From Hydrogenophilales bacterium (GTDB lineage: Bacteria; Pseudomonadota; Gammaproteobacteria; Burkholderiales; Thiobacillaceae), in NCBI GenBank assembly GCA_024636775.1, contig JAGXGP010000134.1:1-48448 (forward strand): 48,448 nucleotides of DNA, written 5' to 3'. This document shows positions 37,863 to 46,286 of this stretch, piece after piece (positions within the stretch are counted from its first letter, which is position 1; every line of letters begins with the position of its first letter). The notes below the pieces were generated by a model, which made no database searches, had not been told where the DNA came from, and worked only from the letters and a program-made list of their open reading frames with translations. The translations under genes and the position numbers were made by a program.

Positions 37863-40124
37863 ATGAACAAGATGTTCGCTGCAGCGATTTTTGTGTGCCT
37901 CAATGTGCTTGCGCTCAACACGTCAGTATTCGCACAGGCCACACCTCAGGTGAATGCCAACCTGCAAGACGCGGCCACTCAGATTCCGATTCCCGGCATT
38001 CAGGCCGCGCTGACCGAGCTATACGGCAGTCTGAAAACGATACCCGGCAGCAATAACTCAATGGCCAAGAAGACGTTCTCCGTGCCGGGTATGGGCGATG
38101 TACCGCTGCAACTGTATGTCTTCGGGGCAGCGTCCCAGCAAACTGTCCTGCTGGTGGTGAACCGCTCCATCCCCCTGCCCAACGTGCTCCACAAGAACGT
38201 ACTGAAGTTGATGACCGGCACCAGCCTGACCGATCCCATCTTTGCGCTTTCGACGGTTGATTTCTCGTTGTCCAAGAACAGCATGCCGGCCGATCTCAGG
38301 CAGATCGTCAGGAACAGTTACTTCGATGTCGACTCACTCGAATTTGCCAGCGGCATCCAGATTTCCAGCAGAGCCAGTGTCAAAGGCATCCTGGGCGACG
38401 TCATTAGAGTAGGCATGGGTGTGCCGGTGCAGGACTTAACGTTGCGCGCCGGCGTCGTGTTGCCGATGCCAAGCGACCTGCGTAGCGGCGCCGGGCTGTT
38501 GCTGTCGATGCCGAAATCCCCGAAAGACCTGCCACAAGGCCAGGTTGAATTCCAGCTGGCGCCGGGCAAAGTCATTACCGATCCGATGGGCATGGCGGGG
38601 ACGACGCTGTCGGACGCGACTATTTCCATCAACACCAGTTTGACGCTGGGCTATAAAGGCAACATCACCATTACGGGCACAAAGTCCAAGTTCGTTACTT
38701 TCTTTGAGACACCGTTGAATCCGGCGGGTGCTTTGGATCTGCTCGATTTCAAATTCGGCCTGTCCGCCCCGACGGTTGATCTGCAAGACCTCGCAATTTT
38801 GGCCGTATCAATGAATGTCTCCACCGTGCCCGGGAAAAGCTACCTGATCAAGGGTATTGAAAAATACATGGCGCAGTTGAAGGTGCTTCATCCCGCACTC
38901 GCGCAATTTCAAATACGCAATCCCATGTCGGTGCCCGATTACCGCTTTGGCGACAAGGCGCATCCGTTCCCGCCCTTGAGCGCATTCAATATTCTCGTGT
39001 TCGGACCACTGGCTACCGTTGACAACACCAAAGGCCCACTGATCAAGTTCTTCGGCAACGCCAGGATAATCGGTCAGCAGGTAGGCAGCATGAATGTGTA
39101 TGTGGGCGAAGAAGGATTGCACGCCAAGGTCAGTGCTGGACTCAACCTCAAACTGGGTCCGCTCGGGCGACAGGGCGTCACCATGACAACGAATGCCGAT
39201 GTCTCGCAGAAAACCCAGACGCTTGCCATGCGTGGAAATGTTCTGGGGCGCGTGCTGGATCTAAGCCTCGACGGAAACGAACTGACGATGGATAGCCCGG
39301 CGACCTGTGCTACCCCGTTCGAGATCAAAGCGAAAGCGAAAATCACAGCGACGATGGATGTGGCAGCGCTGCTCGATGCCCAGGCCGGCGCGAATGTCGA
39401 CCCGGAAAAGTTGCAAGGCTGTATCGGCAAGGATCTTGAGGCGGCACGCAAATGGATCGCAACCACCGGCAGCTCACTCGGCGGTTATTCGGCCAAACAA
39501 GCGACTGCGGCTCTGGATAAAGCAGCCGCCGAATCCAAAGCCATTGCGGATAAAGCAGCCGCGGATGCCAAAGCCGTTGCGGATAAGGCTATCGCGGACG
39601 CCAAAGCGGCGGCCGATGCAGCCGCCGCGTACACCCATGCGAAAGATGCCGCGCGCACCCTGGCAAACAACTCAGGCAACAGTGCCATGAAGTCATTTCG
39701 TGACGCCGGCAACTTTGTCAAAGGGATAGGCAAGAAGAAACACAAGGGTGGCGATAATCGGTTCGCGCCCTCGGTCTTTGACTGGGACTATTACTACGAC
39801 CACAACCCGGATGTCGTCAAGTCAGGCATGGACCTGGCCGAACATTGGCGCGATCACGGCTTCGCTGAAGCTCGGCGCGGCAGCTTTGAATTCGATCTCA
39901 AGTATTTCCGCACGTTGCACTCGGGAAGCGACAGCAACTTGCTCAACTACTGGGTGGGGACCGGCATTAATAAAGGCGATCCATCCAGCCCCGACTTTAG
40001 CATCCAGGGATTGCTTGCTCGCAATAGTGACTTGAAGCAGGCGTTTGGCACGAATTACCGCGCGGCGTTCGATTGGTGGATGGAAAATGGCGGCGAGGAT
40101 ACGCATCGCGACAGCAGGCCGTAG
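37863..40124 (+). CDS. Large exported protein of unknown function with 11-residue repeats and NPDV-type C-terminal repeats
   Basis: A 753-residue protein I cannot assign. It has a signal peptide (about 1-24) and a long beta-rich region (about 30-520) rich in Gly, Leu and Thr with two Cys near 480-520. An Ala/Lys 11-residue repeat follows (DKAAAESKAIA and variants, about 552-590), predicted helical, then a basic patch (GIGKKKHKGG). The C-terminal part (639-753) has FDWDYYYDHNPDVVKSG, matching the NPDV repeats of some surface and toxin-like proteins. The last gene of a unit with the TPR-secretin; an exported or surface role is an inference from layout. Confidence 0.75.
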   Translation: MNKMFAAAIFVCLNVLALNTSVFAQATPQVNANLQDAATQIPIPGIQAALTELYGSLKTIPGSNNSMAKKTFSVPGMGDVPLQLYVFGAASQQTVLLVVNRSIPLPNVLHKNVLKLMTGTSLTDPIFALSTVDFSLSKNSMPADLRQIVRNSYFDVDSLEFASGIQISSRASVKGILGDVIRVGMGVPVQDLTLRAGVVLPMPSDLRSGAGLLLSMPKSPKDLPQGQVEFQLAPGKVITDPMGMAGTTLSDATISINTSLTLGYKGNITITGTKSKFVTFFETPLNPAGALDLLDFKFGLSAPTVDLQDLAILAVSMNVSTVPGKSYLIKGIEKYMAQLKVLHPALAQFQIRNPMSVPDYRFGDKAHPFPPLSAFNILVFGPLATVDNTKGPLIKFFGNARIIGQQVGSMNVYVGEEGLHAKVSAGLNLKLGPLGRQGVTMTTNADVSQKTQTLAMRGNVLGRVLDLSLDGNELTMDSPATCATPFEIKAKAKITATMDVAALLDAQAGANVDPEKLQGCIGKDLEAARKWIATTGSSLGGYSAKQATAALDKAAAESKAIADKAAADAKAVADKAIADAKAAADAAAAYTHAKDAARTLANNSGNSAMKSFRDAGNFVKGIGKKKHKGGDNRFAPSVFDWDYYYDHNPDVVKSGMDLAEHWRDHGFAEARRGSFEFDLKYFRTLHSGSDSNLLNYWVGTGINKGDPSSPDFSIQGLLARNSDLKQAFGTNYRAAFDWWMENGGEDTHRDSRP
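39516..39614 (+). repeat. 33-bp coding repeat (11-residue units)
   Basis: Three tandem units of 33 bases encode DKAAAESKAIA, DKAAADAKAVA and DKAIADAKAAA, followed by a partial fourth. Hendecad patterns like this form right-handed coiled coils or amphipathic stalks. Confidence 0.85.
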
Positions 40125-40538
40125 TGGTGGCTTCACCCCCAATTCGCCCAGCACCTTCGATCCGGATGCGCTGGCCGGCTTAGTTCATCAAGGCGCGGTC
40201 GATCCAGCCGCGTCCAGAGACTCAGGATTGAGTTTTACCATCCCTCCCTCTTACAGCGTGCCCGCCACCCTGCACGCCATTCAGGCCAATATCACGCGCT
40301 CGCGGTTGAGGCCATCGCAATAGCGTCAGACTCCATCAACGCAACGTTAAGTGCATACCTCAGTCAGGCTTTGCATCCCTGCCTACGCCCGAGATCATGC
40401 GGGAAGAAAACCCGGGATCAAAATCGATGCCACTAACATATACGTTGCATGCTTCGCCACCCGTCATAGCCCTTTTCCATTAAACCGTTTCAGCCTGACG
40501 TAAACTGGGCTTCCCGGAACAGGCAATTCGGTCTTCAG
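40125..40538. other. Gap between secretin unit and MFS exporter
   Basis: No firm gene. One frame stays open from within the upstream gene to 40323 and reads GFTPNSPSTFDPDALAGL and on, perhaps a decayed extension of the upstream protein in another frame. The rest, including the MFS promoter region, shows no clear elements. Confidence 0.4.
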
Positions 40539-41951
40539 ATGAACCCTTCCACGGTTAAAACCTACCTGCCCTGGGTCGTTGCGGCGGCGCTGTTCATGGA
40601 GCAGCTGGACACCACCATTGTGAATACGGCGGTGCCGGCGATGGCAGCAAGCCTGCAGGTGACGCCGTTGAGCCTGAAGGCGGCAGTGACGAGCTATGTG
40701 CTGAGCCTGGCGGTGTGCATCCCGGTGAGCGGCTGGCTGGCGGATCGCTTTGGTACGCGCCGGGTGTTCAGTATTGCGATTGCGCTGTTTACGCTGGCTT
40801 CGATGTTGTGCGGGCTGGCGATGAATGCGCCGATGCTGGTGGCTGCGCGCATTCTTCAGGGGATGGGCGCGGCGATGATGATGTCGGTGGGGCGGCTGTC
40901 GATCATTCGCACCTTTCCCAAATCCGAACTGTTGCGAGCGATGAACTTTGTGATCATCCCGGCCTTGATTGGGCCGCTGCTCGGGCCAACGGTGGGCGGG
41001 CTGATCGTGCACTGGTTTTCATGGCGCTACATTTTCTTTATCAATGTGCCGGTGGGCTTGCTGGCGCTGCTGCTGGCGCATCGCTTCATGCCGGATTACC
41101 GCAGCGATACGCCGCGCCCGCTGGATGTGATTGGACTGGTGTTGTTTGGCAGCGGTGCGGCGCTGCTGTCGTGGTTGCTGGAGGTATTTGGCGAACACCA
41201 GCTCGATGCAACGTCGGCGTCGATTCTGCTGTTGCTGAGCCTGAGTCTGCTGGGTGCGTATTTCTTGCACGCTCGCCAGGTTCCGCATCCGCTGTTGCGG
41301 CTGGCGCTGTTTCGCATCCGTACGTTTCGCGTGTCGGTGGTGGGCGGTTTCATTACGCGCTTGGGAGTGGGCGGGATGCCGTTTCTGCTGCCACTGCTGT
41401 TTCAGCTCGGTATGGGCATGCCCGCGTGGCAGTCGGGCTTGTTGATGATGCCGATTGCGGCGGCGGCCATCGGCATGAAGTTCATTTCGTCACAAATGCT
41501 GGCACGCTATGGCTACCGCCGTATTCTGATCGTGAATACAGTGATGATCGGCGCGGTGGTGTGTCTGTTTGCGCTGGTGGGACCAGCGTCGCCCACCGGG
41601 TTGATCGTGGCACTCGGGCTGGGGCTGGGCTTTTTCAATTCGCTGCAATACACCAGCATGAATTCGATGGCCTATTCCGATATCGATACGCCGGATTCGA
41701 GCATGGCCAGCACCATCGCCAATTCGATGCAGCAGATGTCGATCAGCTTCGGGCTGGCCTGTGGGTCATTGATCGCCGGTTGGTACCTGGGCGATTTGCC
41801 GCAAACCGATAGCGTTGCGGTAACCACTGCTTTGCACTACGCGTTTCTAACGCTGGGCGGCTTCACCATGCTGTCATCGCTTTCGTTCTGGGCACTGCGC
41901 CCGGAGGACGGAGAGAGCGTTAGCCGTGGGAGCCCGCGAGGGACGGAATAG
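40539..41951 (+). CDS. DHA2-family MFS multidrug exporter (EmrB/QacA-like)
   Basis: A 470-residue transporter with about 14 hydrophobic segments, the DHA2 layout of proton-driven drug exporters. LFMEQLDTTIVNTAVPAM is the DHA2 opening motif with the Asp of helix 1. SGWLADRFGTRRVF is the MFS loop 2-3 motif, and GPLLGPTVGGLIVHWFSWRYIFFINVPVG is the antiporter block (two family parts). The substrate is unknown. No EmrA-type adaptor is beside it. Bases 40875-41122 are almost identical to part of the relic at 35316, so one copy has exchanged sequence with the other. Confidence 0.9.
   Translation: MNPSTVKTYLPWVVAAALFMEQLDTTIVNTAVPAMAASLQVTPLSLKAAVTSYVLSLAVCIPVSGWLADRFGTRRVFSIAIALFTLASMLCGLAMNAPMLVAARILQGMGAAMMMSVGRLSIIRTFPKSELLRAMNFVIIPALIGPLLGPTVGGLIVHWFSWRYIFFINVPVGLLALLLAHRFMPDYRSDTPRPLDVIGLVLFGSGAALLSWLLEVFGEHQLDATSASILLLLSLSLLGAYFLHARQVPHPLLRLALFRIRTFRVSVVGGFITRLGVGGMPFLLPLLFQLGMGMPAWQSGLLMMPIAAAAIGMKFISSQMLARYGYRRILIVNTVMIGAVVCLFALVGPASPTGLIVALGLGLGFFNSLQYTSMNSMAYSDIDTPDSSMASTIANSMQQMSISFGLACGSLIAGWYLGDLPQTDSVAVTTALHYAFLTLGGFTMLSSLSFWALRPEDGESVSRGSPRGTE
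40875..41122 (+). repeat. Direct repeat, right copy (inside MFS gene)
   Basis: Near-identical to 35418-35665 in the same orientation. Recombination between the two copies would remove the 5.5 kb holding the secretin unit. Confidence 0.85.
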
Positions 41952-42304
41952 GCGCACGCTCGAATGGATCAAGAACACAAAAGCGTGCAAGTCGATACCC
42001 CTTCCACCGTCCAAGCGTTTCTCATGTCGCTCACTGGCGACACCCACAAATCGCCGTAACCAACTGTTTTATTTATGAGTTATTAAAGACTGCTCTTGTG
42101 AGCTGGATTTAACGTCTCAAATTGGGGACAGTTTGACTTGCCTTCCGCCCTACCTCCTCCCAAACAAATTTAGTATCTATCTGTTTATCAAAATGATTCC
42201 AGCATTGGCACGAACTTTGCGAATCAAGGTTGTTGCTTCCAGTTTTATGGCTGTAACCGCGCGTAGCGTTTTTGCAAACAAGCTCACCGAAGGAATCCAT
42301 TCCC
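41952..42304. other. Non-coding gap with sigma-54-type promoter
   Basis: No gene. The 5' part includes AATTGGGGACAG near 42119, a phrase also seen around REP-associated elements, but no element is complete. The 3' part carries the sigma-54-type promoter before the bactofilin. Confidence 0.5.
42205..42220 (+). promoter_or_regulatory. Sigma-54 (RpoN) promoter of the bactofilin gene
   Basis: TTGGCACGAACTTTGC matches the -24/-12 consensus TGGCAC-N5-TTGC, with exactly ten bases between the GG and GC doublets. It lies 84 bases upstream of the bactofilin ATG. An activator with an AAA+ domain would be required; none is encoded in the window. Confidence 0.8.
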
Positions 42305-42898
42305 ATGCTCAAAAACTTCATGCATCCCAGCCCTGCCCAAGCCGATCCCAAGCCAGCCAGTCGCTCCGGCATCGACACCAACCGCTTCAAGGATTCGTCA
42401 CTGGATTCCGCCAAGCCAATTGAGAAGGCAAGCAGCGCGCCCGCTCAGGCTGCGCCAAACGAAGACGGCAACAAGCTCATCGTGGGTCCAAACATCAAGC
42501 TGAAGGGCTCGGAAATCACCGATTGCGAAATTCTGGTGGTGGAAGGCCGGGTCGAGGCTTCGATGAACAGCCGCGACATTCGTATCGCTGAAGGCGGCGT
42601 GTTTTCGGGCAAGGCCGAGATCGATGTGGCAGAAGTACGCGGCCACTTTGAAGGCGAACTGACCGCCCGTAAGCGGCTGGTCATCTATTCCACCGGTAAG
42701 GTCTCTGGCGTGATTCGCTACGGCGCGATGATGATGGAAGAAGGCGGCATCATTTCCGGCGATGTGGCCACAATTTCAAGTGGCACAGGCAAGGTCTCGG
42801 CCATATCGGGGACTGCATCGACTGAAACGGAGTCCGTGCAAAACGAAACCGCTCGGCTGGAACTCGCACGCAATTCGATGGGTAAACGTCAGGGCTGA
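42305..42898 (+). CDS. Bactofilin (polymer-forming cytoskeletal protein)
   Basis: A 197-residue protein. A disordered Ser/Ala/Pro-rich tail (about 1-55) precedes the bactofilin beta-helix (about 60-165): LIVGPNIKLKGSEITDCEILVVEGRVEA, GGVFSGKAEIDVAEVRGHFEGELTA, LVIYSTGKVSGVIRYG (family blocks). Bactofilins polymerise without nucleotide and place envelope enzymes or secretion and motility parts. The ATG at 42305 follows AAGGAA by ten bases. A sigma-54-type promoter upstream and a hairpin downstream make it a single-gene unit. A link to the nearby secretin unit is only positional. Confidence 0.92.
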   Translation: MLKNFMHPSPAQADPKPASRSGIDTNRFKDSSLDSAKPIEKASSAPAQAAPNEDGNKLIVGPNIKLKGSEITDCEILVVEGRVEASMNSRDIRIAEGGVFSGKAEIDVAEVRGHFEGELTARKRLVIYSTGKVSGVIRYGAMMMEEGGIISGDVATISSGTGKVSAISGTASTETESVQNETARLELARNSMGKRQG

Positions 42899-42947
42899 TT
42901 CAAGCCTTGAACAAGGGGGCTGTCCTCGATATGTGACAGCACCCTCC

Positions 42948-42987
42948 GGTCGGGTCATGCCTGACCGCCTGATTTTCAGATCAGGCG
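42948..42987. terminator. Two hairpins between bactofilin and metK
   Basis: GGTCGGG-TCATG-CCTGACC (42948-42966, one G-T pair) is followed directly by CGCCTGAT-TTTCAG-ATCAGGCG (42966-42987, perfect 8-bp arms). The second overlaps the metK stop. They likely end transcription from both sides, though T-runs are short. Confidence 0.55.
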
Positions 42988-44159
42988 ATAAACTGCGCGA
43001 GCTTTTCTGCCTGATCAACGCGTTCCCAGGTGAATTCCGGCTCGGGTCGCCCAAAATGCCCGTACGCTGCCGTCTTCCGATAGATGGGGCGGCGCAAGTC
43101 GAGGCTGTCGATAATGCCGCGCGGCGTCAGCTTGAAGGTGCCGCGCACCATGGCTTCCAGCATTTCATCCGGCACGGTTCCAGTGCCATAGGTTTCAATC
43201 AACAGCGAAACCGGCTCAGCCACGCCAATGGCATACGCCAATTGAACCAGACACCGTTTTGCGTACCCTGCAGCCACAAGATTCTTGGCGATATAGCGCG
43301 CCATATAGGCTGCAGAGCGATCAACCTTGGTTGGGTCTTTACCTGAAAACGCGCCGCCGCCGTGCGGGCAGGATCCGCCATAGGTATCGACAATGATTTT
43401 GCGGCCGGTGAGGCCGGTGTCGCCATTGGGTCCGCCGATTTCGAATGGGCCGGCGGGATTGACCCAGAGCTTGAAAGTGGACGTCCGCTGCGCCATGGGT
43501 ACCAACGGGTCGATGATTTCGCGCGTAGCTTCTTGCTCAACCCAGGCAGGGTCAAGGTCGCGATCGATCTGGGTGGAGAGAATCACGTTTTCGATGCCGG
43601 CGACTTTTCCGTTTTCATACGCGACCGTGACCTGGCTTTTGGCATCGGGCCGCAACCAGGGCATAGCGCCGGACTTGCGCAGCTCTGCCTGCTTTTGCAC
43701 GATGCGGTGTGCCAGCCACACCGGGTAGGGCATCAGGTCGGGCGTCTCGTCACAGGCATAGCCAAACATCAGGCCCTGGTCGCCGGCACCGATGTCGCCG
43801 CCGGCGAGGGTGATGCCTTTGTGAATCTGGATCGATTGGTGGTTGAAACGCACCTGCACTTCGCAGCTGTTGGGATCGATGCCGGTTTCGGTATCGCGAT
43901 AGCCGATGTCACGTAACACCTGGCGGGCAATCTCTGCAGCACGCGCCTGAATCTCGTCAAACAACGCCTTTCGCACGGTTTTGAATTCGCCGGCAATCAC
44001 CACCAAATTGTCCGCAACGAAAGTTTCGCAGGCCACCTTGGCCTCGGGTTCCTCGCTCAGAAACGCATCGAGAATGGCATCCGAAATCTGGTCGGCGATT
44101 TTGTCGGGGTGACCTTCTGAAACGGACTCGGAGGTAAATAAGTGGCGGCGGGGATTCAT
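42981..44159 (-). CDS. metK: S-adenosylmethionine synthetase MetK
   Basis: MetK makes SAM from methionine and ATP. The 392-residue protein shows [19 protein letters not shown] near the N-terminus, [16 protein letters not shown] for ATP and methionine binding, [38 protein letters not shown] (glycine-rich and lysine blocks) and the closing FTWERVD. All three structural repeats are complete. Its leader between 44160 and 44242 has two AT-rich direct repeats. No SAM or SAH riboswitch pattern was found by eye. SAM supply serves the several methyltransferases and ThiC around it, but no shared operon exists. Confidence 0.97.
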   Translation of the reverse strand: MNPRRHLFTSESVSEGHPDKIADQISDAILDAFLSEEPEAKVACETFVADNLVVIAGEFKTVRKALFDEIQARAAEIARQVLRDIGYRDTETGIDPNSCEVQVRFNHQSIQIHKGITLAGGDIGAGDQGLMFGYACDETPDLMPYPVWLAHRIVQKQAELRKSGAMPWLRPDAKSQVTVAYENGKVAGIENVILSTQIDRDLDPAWVEQEATREIIDPLVPMAQRTSTFKLWVNPAGPFEIGGPNGDTGLTGRKIIVDTYGGSCPHGGGAFSGKDPTKVDRSAAYMARYIAKNLVAAGYAKRCLVQLAYAIGVAEPVSLLIETYGTGTVPDEMLEAMVRGTFKLTPRGIIDSLDLRRPIYRKTAAYGHFGRPEPEFTWERVDQAEKLAQFIA

Positions 44160-44191
44160 GGTGTGATGCGTTCCTGTAAAGCGTGGTGCGA

Positions 44192-44218
44192 TGTATTAAT
44201 AAACGCTGTATTAATAAA
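44192..44218 (-). repeat. Two 12-bp direct repeats ahead of metK
   Basis: TGTATTAATAAA occurs at 44192-44203 and 44207-44218, with a weaker third copy near 44222. On the transcribed strand they read TTTATTAATACA and lie 34-60 bases before the metK ATG, where -10/-35 elements or a regulator site would be. Confidence 0.55.
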
Positions 44219-44242
44219 ACGATATTGATAAAAGCAGGTTAG

Positions 44243-45418
44243 TCAGGCGTTTCGTGCGGCAAGCCGCCAAAGCGACGTGAGTTCGGCGGCGCGTGCGGTG
44301 TGGAGCGGATCGCTGGCATCCGATGCGCGGGGATGCGTGGGTTTGACATCGACGCGCGCCACCACGCTCAGTCCAGCGGCCTCAATTGCAGCAAGCAACC
44401 ACTCGCGCGAGCGCAGCCCCAGGTGCTCGGCCAGATCCGACAGGATCAGCCAGCCTTCGCCGCCCGGCTCCAGATGCGCAGCCAGCCCATTCAAAAAGCC
44501 CAGCAGCATGCGGCTATCCGGGTCGTAAATTGCATGCTCCAACGGCGTGTTGGCGCGTGCAGGCACCCACGGCGGGTTGCAGACGATGAGCGGCGCGCGG
44601 CCCTCAGGAAACAGGTTGGCCTCCACCACCTCCACTCGGCCCTTCAACCCAAGCCGCGCGATATTCTGGCGCGCGCAGGTTAATGCGCGCGGGTCCTGGT
44701 CGGTGGCAATGATATGTTTGACGCCACGGTGGGCCAGCACGGCAGCCAGTACACCGGACCCCGTTCCAATGTCGAACGCCAGCTTGGTGGTTGGCAGCGG
44801 CGCATCATTCACCAGCCCTACATACTCGCCGCGCACCGGCGAAAAAACGCCGTAGTGCGGGTGGATGCGGTCTTCGATCGCCGCGACTTCCACGCCTTTC
44901 TTGCGCCATTCATGCGCACCGATCACGCCGAGTAATTCTCGCAGTGACACGATGGAGGCTTCTTCACCCGGACCATAGGCTTCGGCACAGGCTTCTTTCA
45001 CATTCGGCGCGCGTCGCAGGGGAATACTGAAATCCGCATCCAGCGGCAGCAGCAACATCCCCAAAGTGCGGGCACGCTGAGATTGTGCCTGTCGGTGAAA
45101 GTTGAAGGCCTCGGTCGGCGAAGTGGCGGCTTTGCGCGGCTTGCGATCGATGCGGCGCGCCATGGCTTGCAGCAGTTGACGGGCGTTTTGAAAATCGCCC
45201 CGCCACAACAGCCCGTTGCCTTCGCTGGCCAGGCTATAGGCCGCATCTGCCGTGAGTTGATCGTCTACGACCATCACGCGCTTGGGCACGGGTGCGCCGC
45301 CTTCGGCACGCCAGCGGGCAGAACGGTTCTCGTCGGCCTCGGTCCAGTTTACAACAGAGTTAATAGTGTCAGGCACAGGATTTACCACGAATAGGTTTAC
45401 GGTTTGATCGGGCGGCAT
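44243..45418 (-). CDS. Class I SAM-dependent methyltransferase (HemK/RlmG-like NPPW type)
   Basis: A 391-residue protein. The N-terminal half (about 1-190) is not recognised. The C-terminal half is a Rossmann methyltransferase with AFDIGTGSGVLAAVLAHRG (motif I), IIATDQDPRALTCARQNI and the catalytic VCNPPWVPA, the (N/D)PP(Y/W) motif of enzymes that methylate amide or amino nitrogens in proteins, rRNA or DNA. The target cannot be named. I chose the ATG at 45418, which leaves out 13 residues of open frame. It is transcribed toward metK with 83 bases between. Confidence 0.8.
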   Translation of the reverse strand: MPPDQTVNLFVVNPVPDTINSVVNWTEADENRSARWRAEGGAPVPKRVMVVDDQLTADAAYSLASEGNGLLWRGDFQNARQLLQAMARRIDRKPRKAATSPTEAFNFHRQAQSQRARTLGMLLLPLDADFSIPLRRAPNVKEACAEAYGPGEEASIVSLRELLGVIGAHEWRKKGVEVAAIEDRIHPHYGVFSPVRGEYVGLVNDAPLPTTKLAFDIGTGSGVLAAVLAHRGVKHIIATDQDPRALTCARQNIARLGLKGRVEVVEANLFPEGRAPLIVCNPPWVPARANTPLEHAIYDPDSRMLLGFLNGLAAHLEPGGEGWLILSDLAEHLGLRSREWLLAAIEAAGLSVVARVDVKPTHPRASDASDPLHTARAAELTSLWRLAARNA

Positions 45419-45489
45419 GGGTGCGGGCCAACCGGATGAAGTGCAGCCACGACGCAAGGGAAGTGGCTACGTGTTGAGGGTGCTGAACG

Positions 45490-46230
45490 TTAAAGCTTGG
45501 CGCTGCGCCCGCCGTCCACCGCCAGCACCTGCCCGGTCACGAAATGCGTGTCCATCGCGAAAAAGCGCACCGCAAGGGCGATGTCGGCAGGGTCGCCGGC
45601 GCGCTTCAGCATGGTGTGCGAAATAATGCGCTGGCGTGACACTTCATCAAAATTGGCATCGTCTTCCGGCCACATGATCGGGCCGGGCGCCACAGCATTG
45701 ACACGCACTTCGGGCGCCAGTTCGCGCGCCAGTGATTTGGTCAGCCCGACCAATCCGGCCTTGGCGATGGAATAGACCACATAGCTTTTCATCGGCCGGT
45801 CGGCGTGGATGTCGGTGATGTTGATGATGCAACCACGGCGTTTCTTGAGTTCAGGTGCCGCAGCCTGCGACAGGAACAAGGGGGCCTTGAGGTTGCTGCC
45901 CATCAGGTCGATCCAGTCCTCTTCGCCGATGGTGCCGACGGGCGTGGGATAGAAGCTCGATGCATTATTCAGCAGCACATCCAGTCCGCCAAAGGTGGCG
46001 ACAGTTTTGTTGATCAGACTGGGCAGCCCACCAATATCGAGCAAATCCGCCTGAATCAGTGCCACCGAATCGGGGCGGATAGCGTTTAATTCATTCTGCA
46101 ACGCGCGCGCCTCGGTGGCCGAGTTGCGGTAATGAATCATCAGATTGGCGCCGGCTGCGTGCAGCAGGCGTGCCGAGGCCGCGCCCACACGTTTTGCCCC
46201 GCCGGTAATCAACGCCGTTTTGCCATGCAT
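45490..46230 (-). CDS. Pteridine reductase (SDR family)
   Basis: A 246-residue short-chain dehydrogenase. ITGGAKRVGAASARLLHAAG fits the TGx3RxG signature of pteridine reductases (PTR1/FolM type), which use NADPH to reduce pterins or dihydrofolate. NNASSFYPTPVG follows, then the Tyr-x3-Lys pair in YSIAKAGLVGLTKSLARELAP and the closing GQVLAVDGG. The family often backs up dihydrofolate reductase; the window has no folA or thyA to test this. It is divergent from the MidA-like gene, with 56 bases between starts. Confidence 0.88.
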   Translation of the reverse strand: MHGKTALITGGAKRVGAASARLLHAAGANLMIHYRNSATEARALQNELNAIRPDSVALIQADLLDIGGLPSLINKTVATFGGLDVLLNNASSFYPTPVGTIGEEDWIDLMGSNLKAPLFLSQAAAPELKKRRGCIINITDIHADRPMKSYVVYSIAKAGLVGLTKSLARELAPEVRVNAVAPGPIMWPEDDANFDEVSRQRIISHTMLKRAGDPADIALAVRFFAMDTHFVTGQVLAVDGGRSAKL

Positions 46231-46286
46231 CGGGGTTCGCCCTTATATTCGTAGGATTGTGCATTATCCATCAAGTCATCCATCCC

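Noticed and set aside
42116-42140. AATTGGGGACAG phrase resembling sequence around REP-associated transposase elements
   Set aside because: No transposase gene, no paired ends and only a short match from memory; not enough to call an element.
42133-42423. 96-residue open frame overlapping the bactofilin start
   Set aside because: Runs across the sigma-54 promoter and the bactofilin N-terminus, has no ribosome site and resembles no family.
44160-44242. SAM or SAH riboswitch before metK
   Set aside because: The leader is AT-rich and short and shows none of the conserved blocks of those RNAs.
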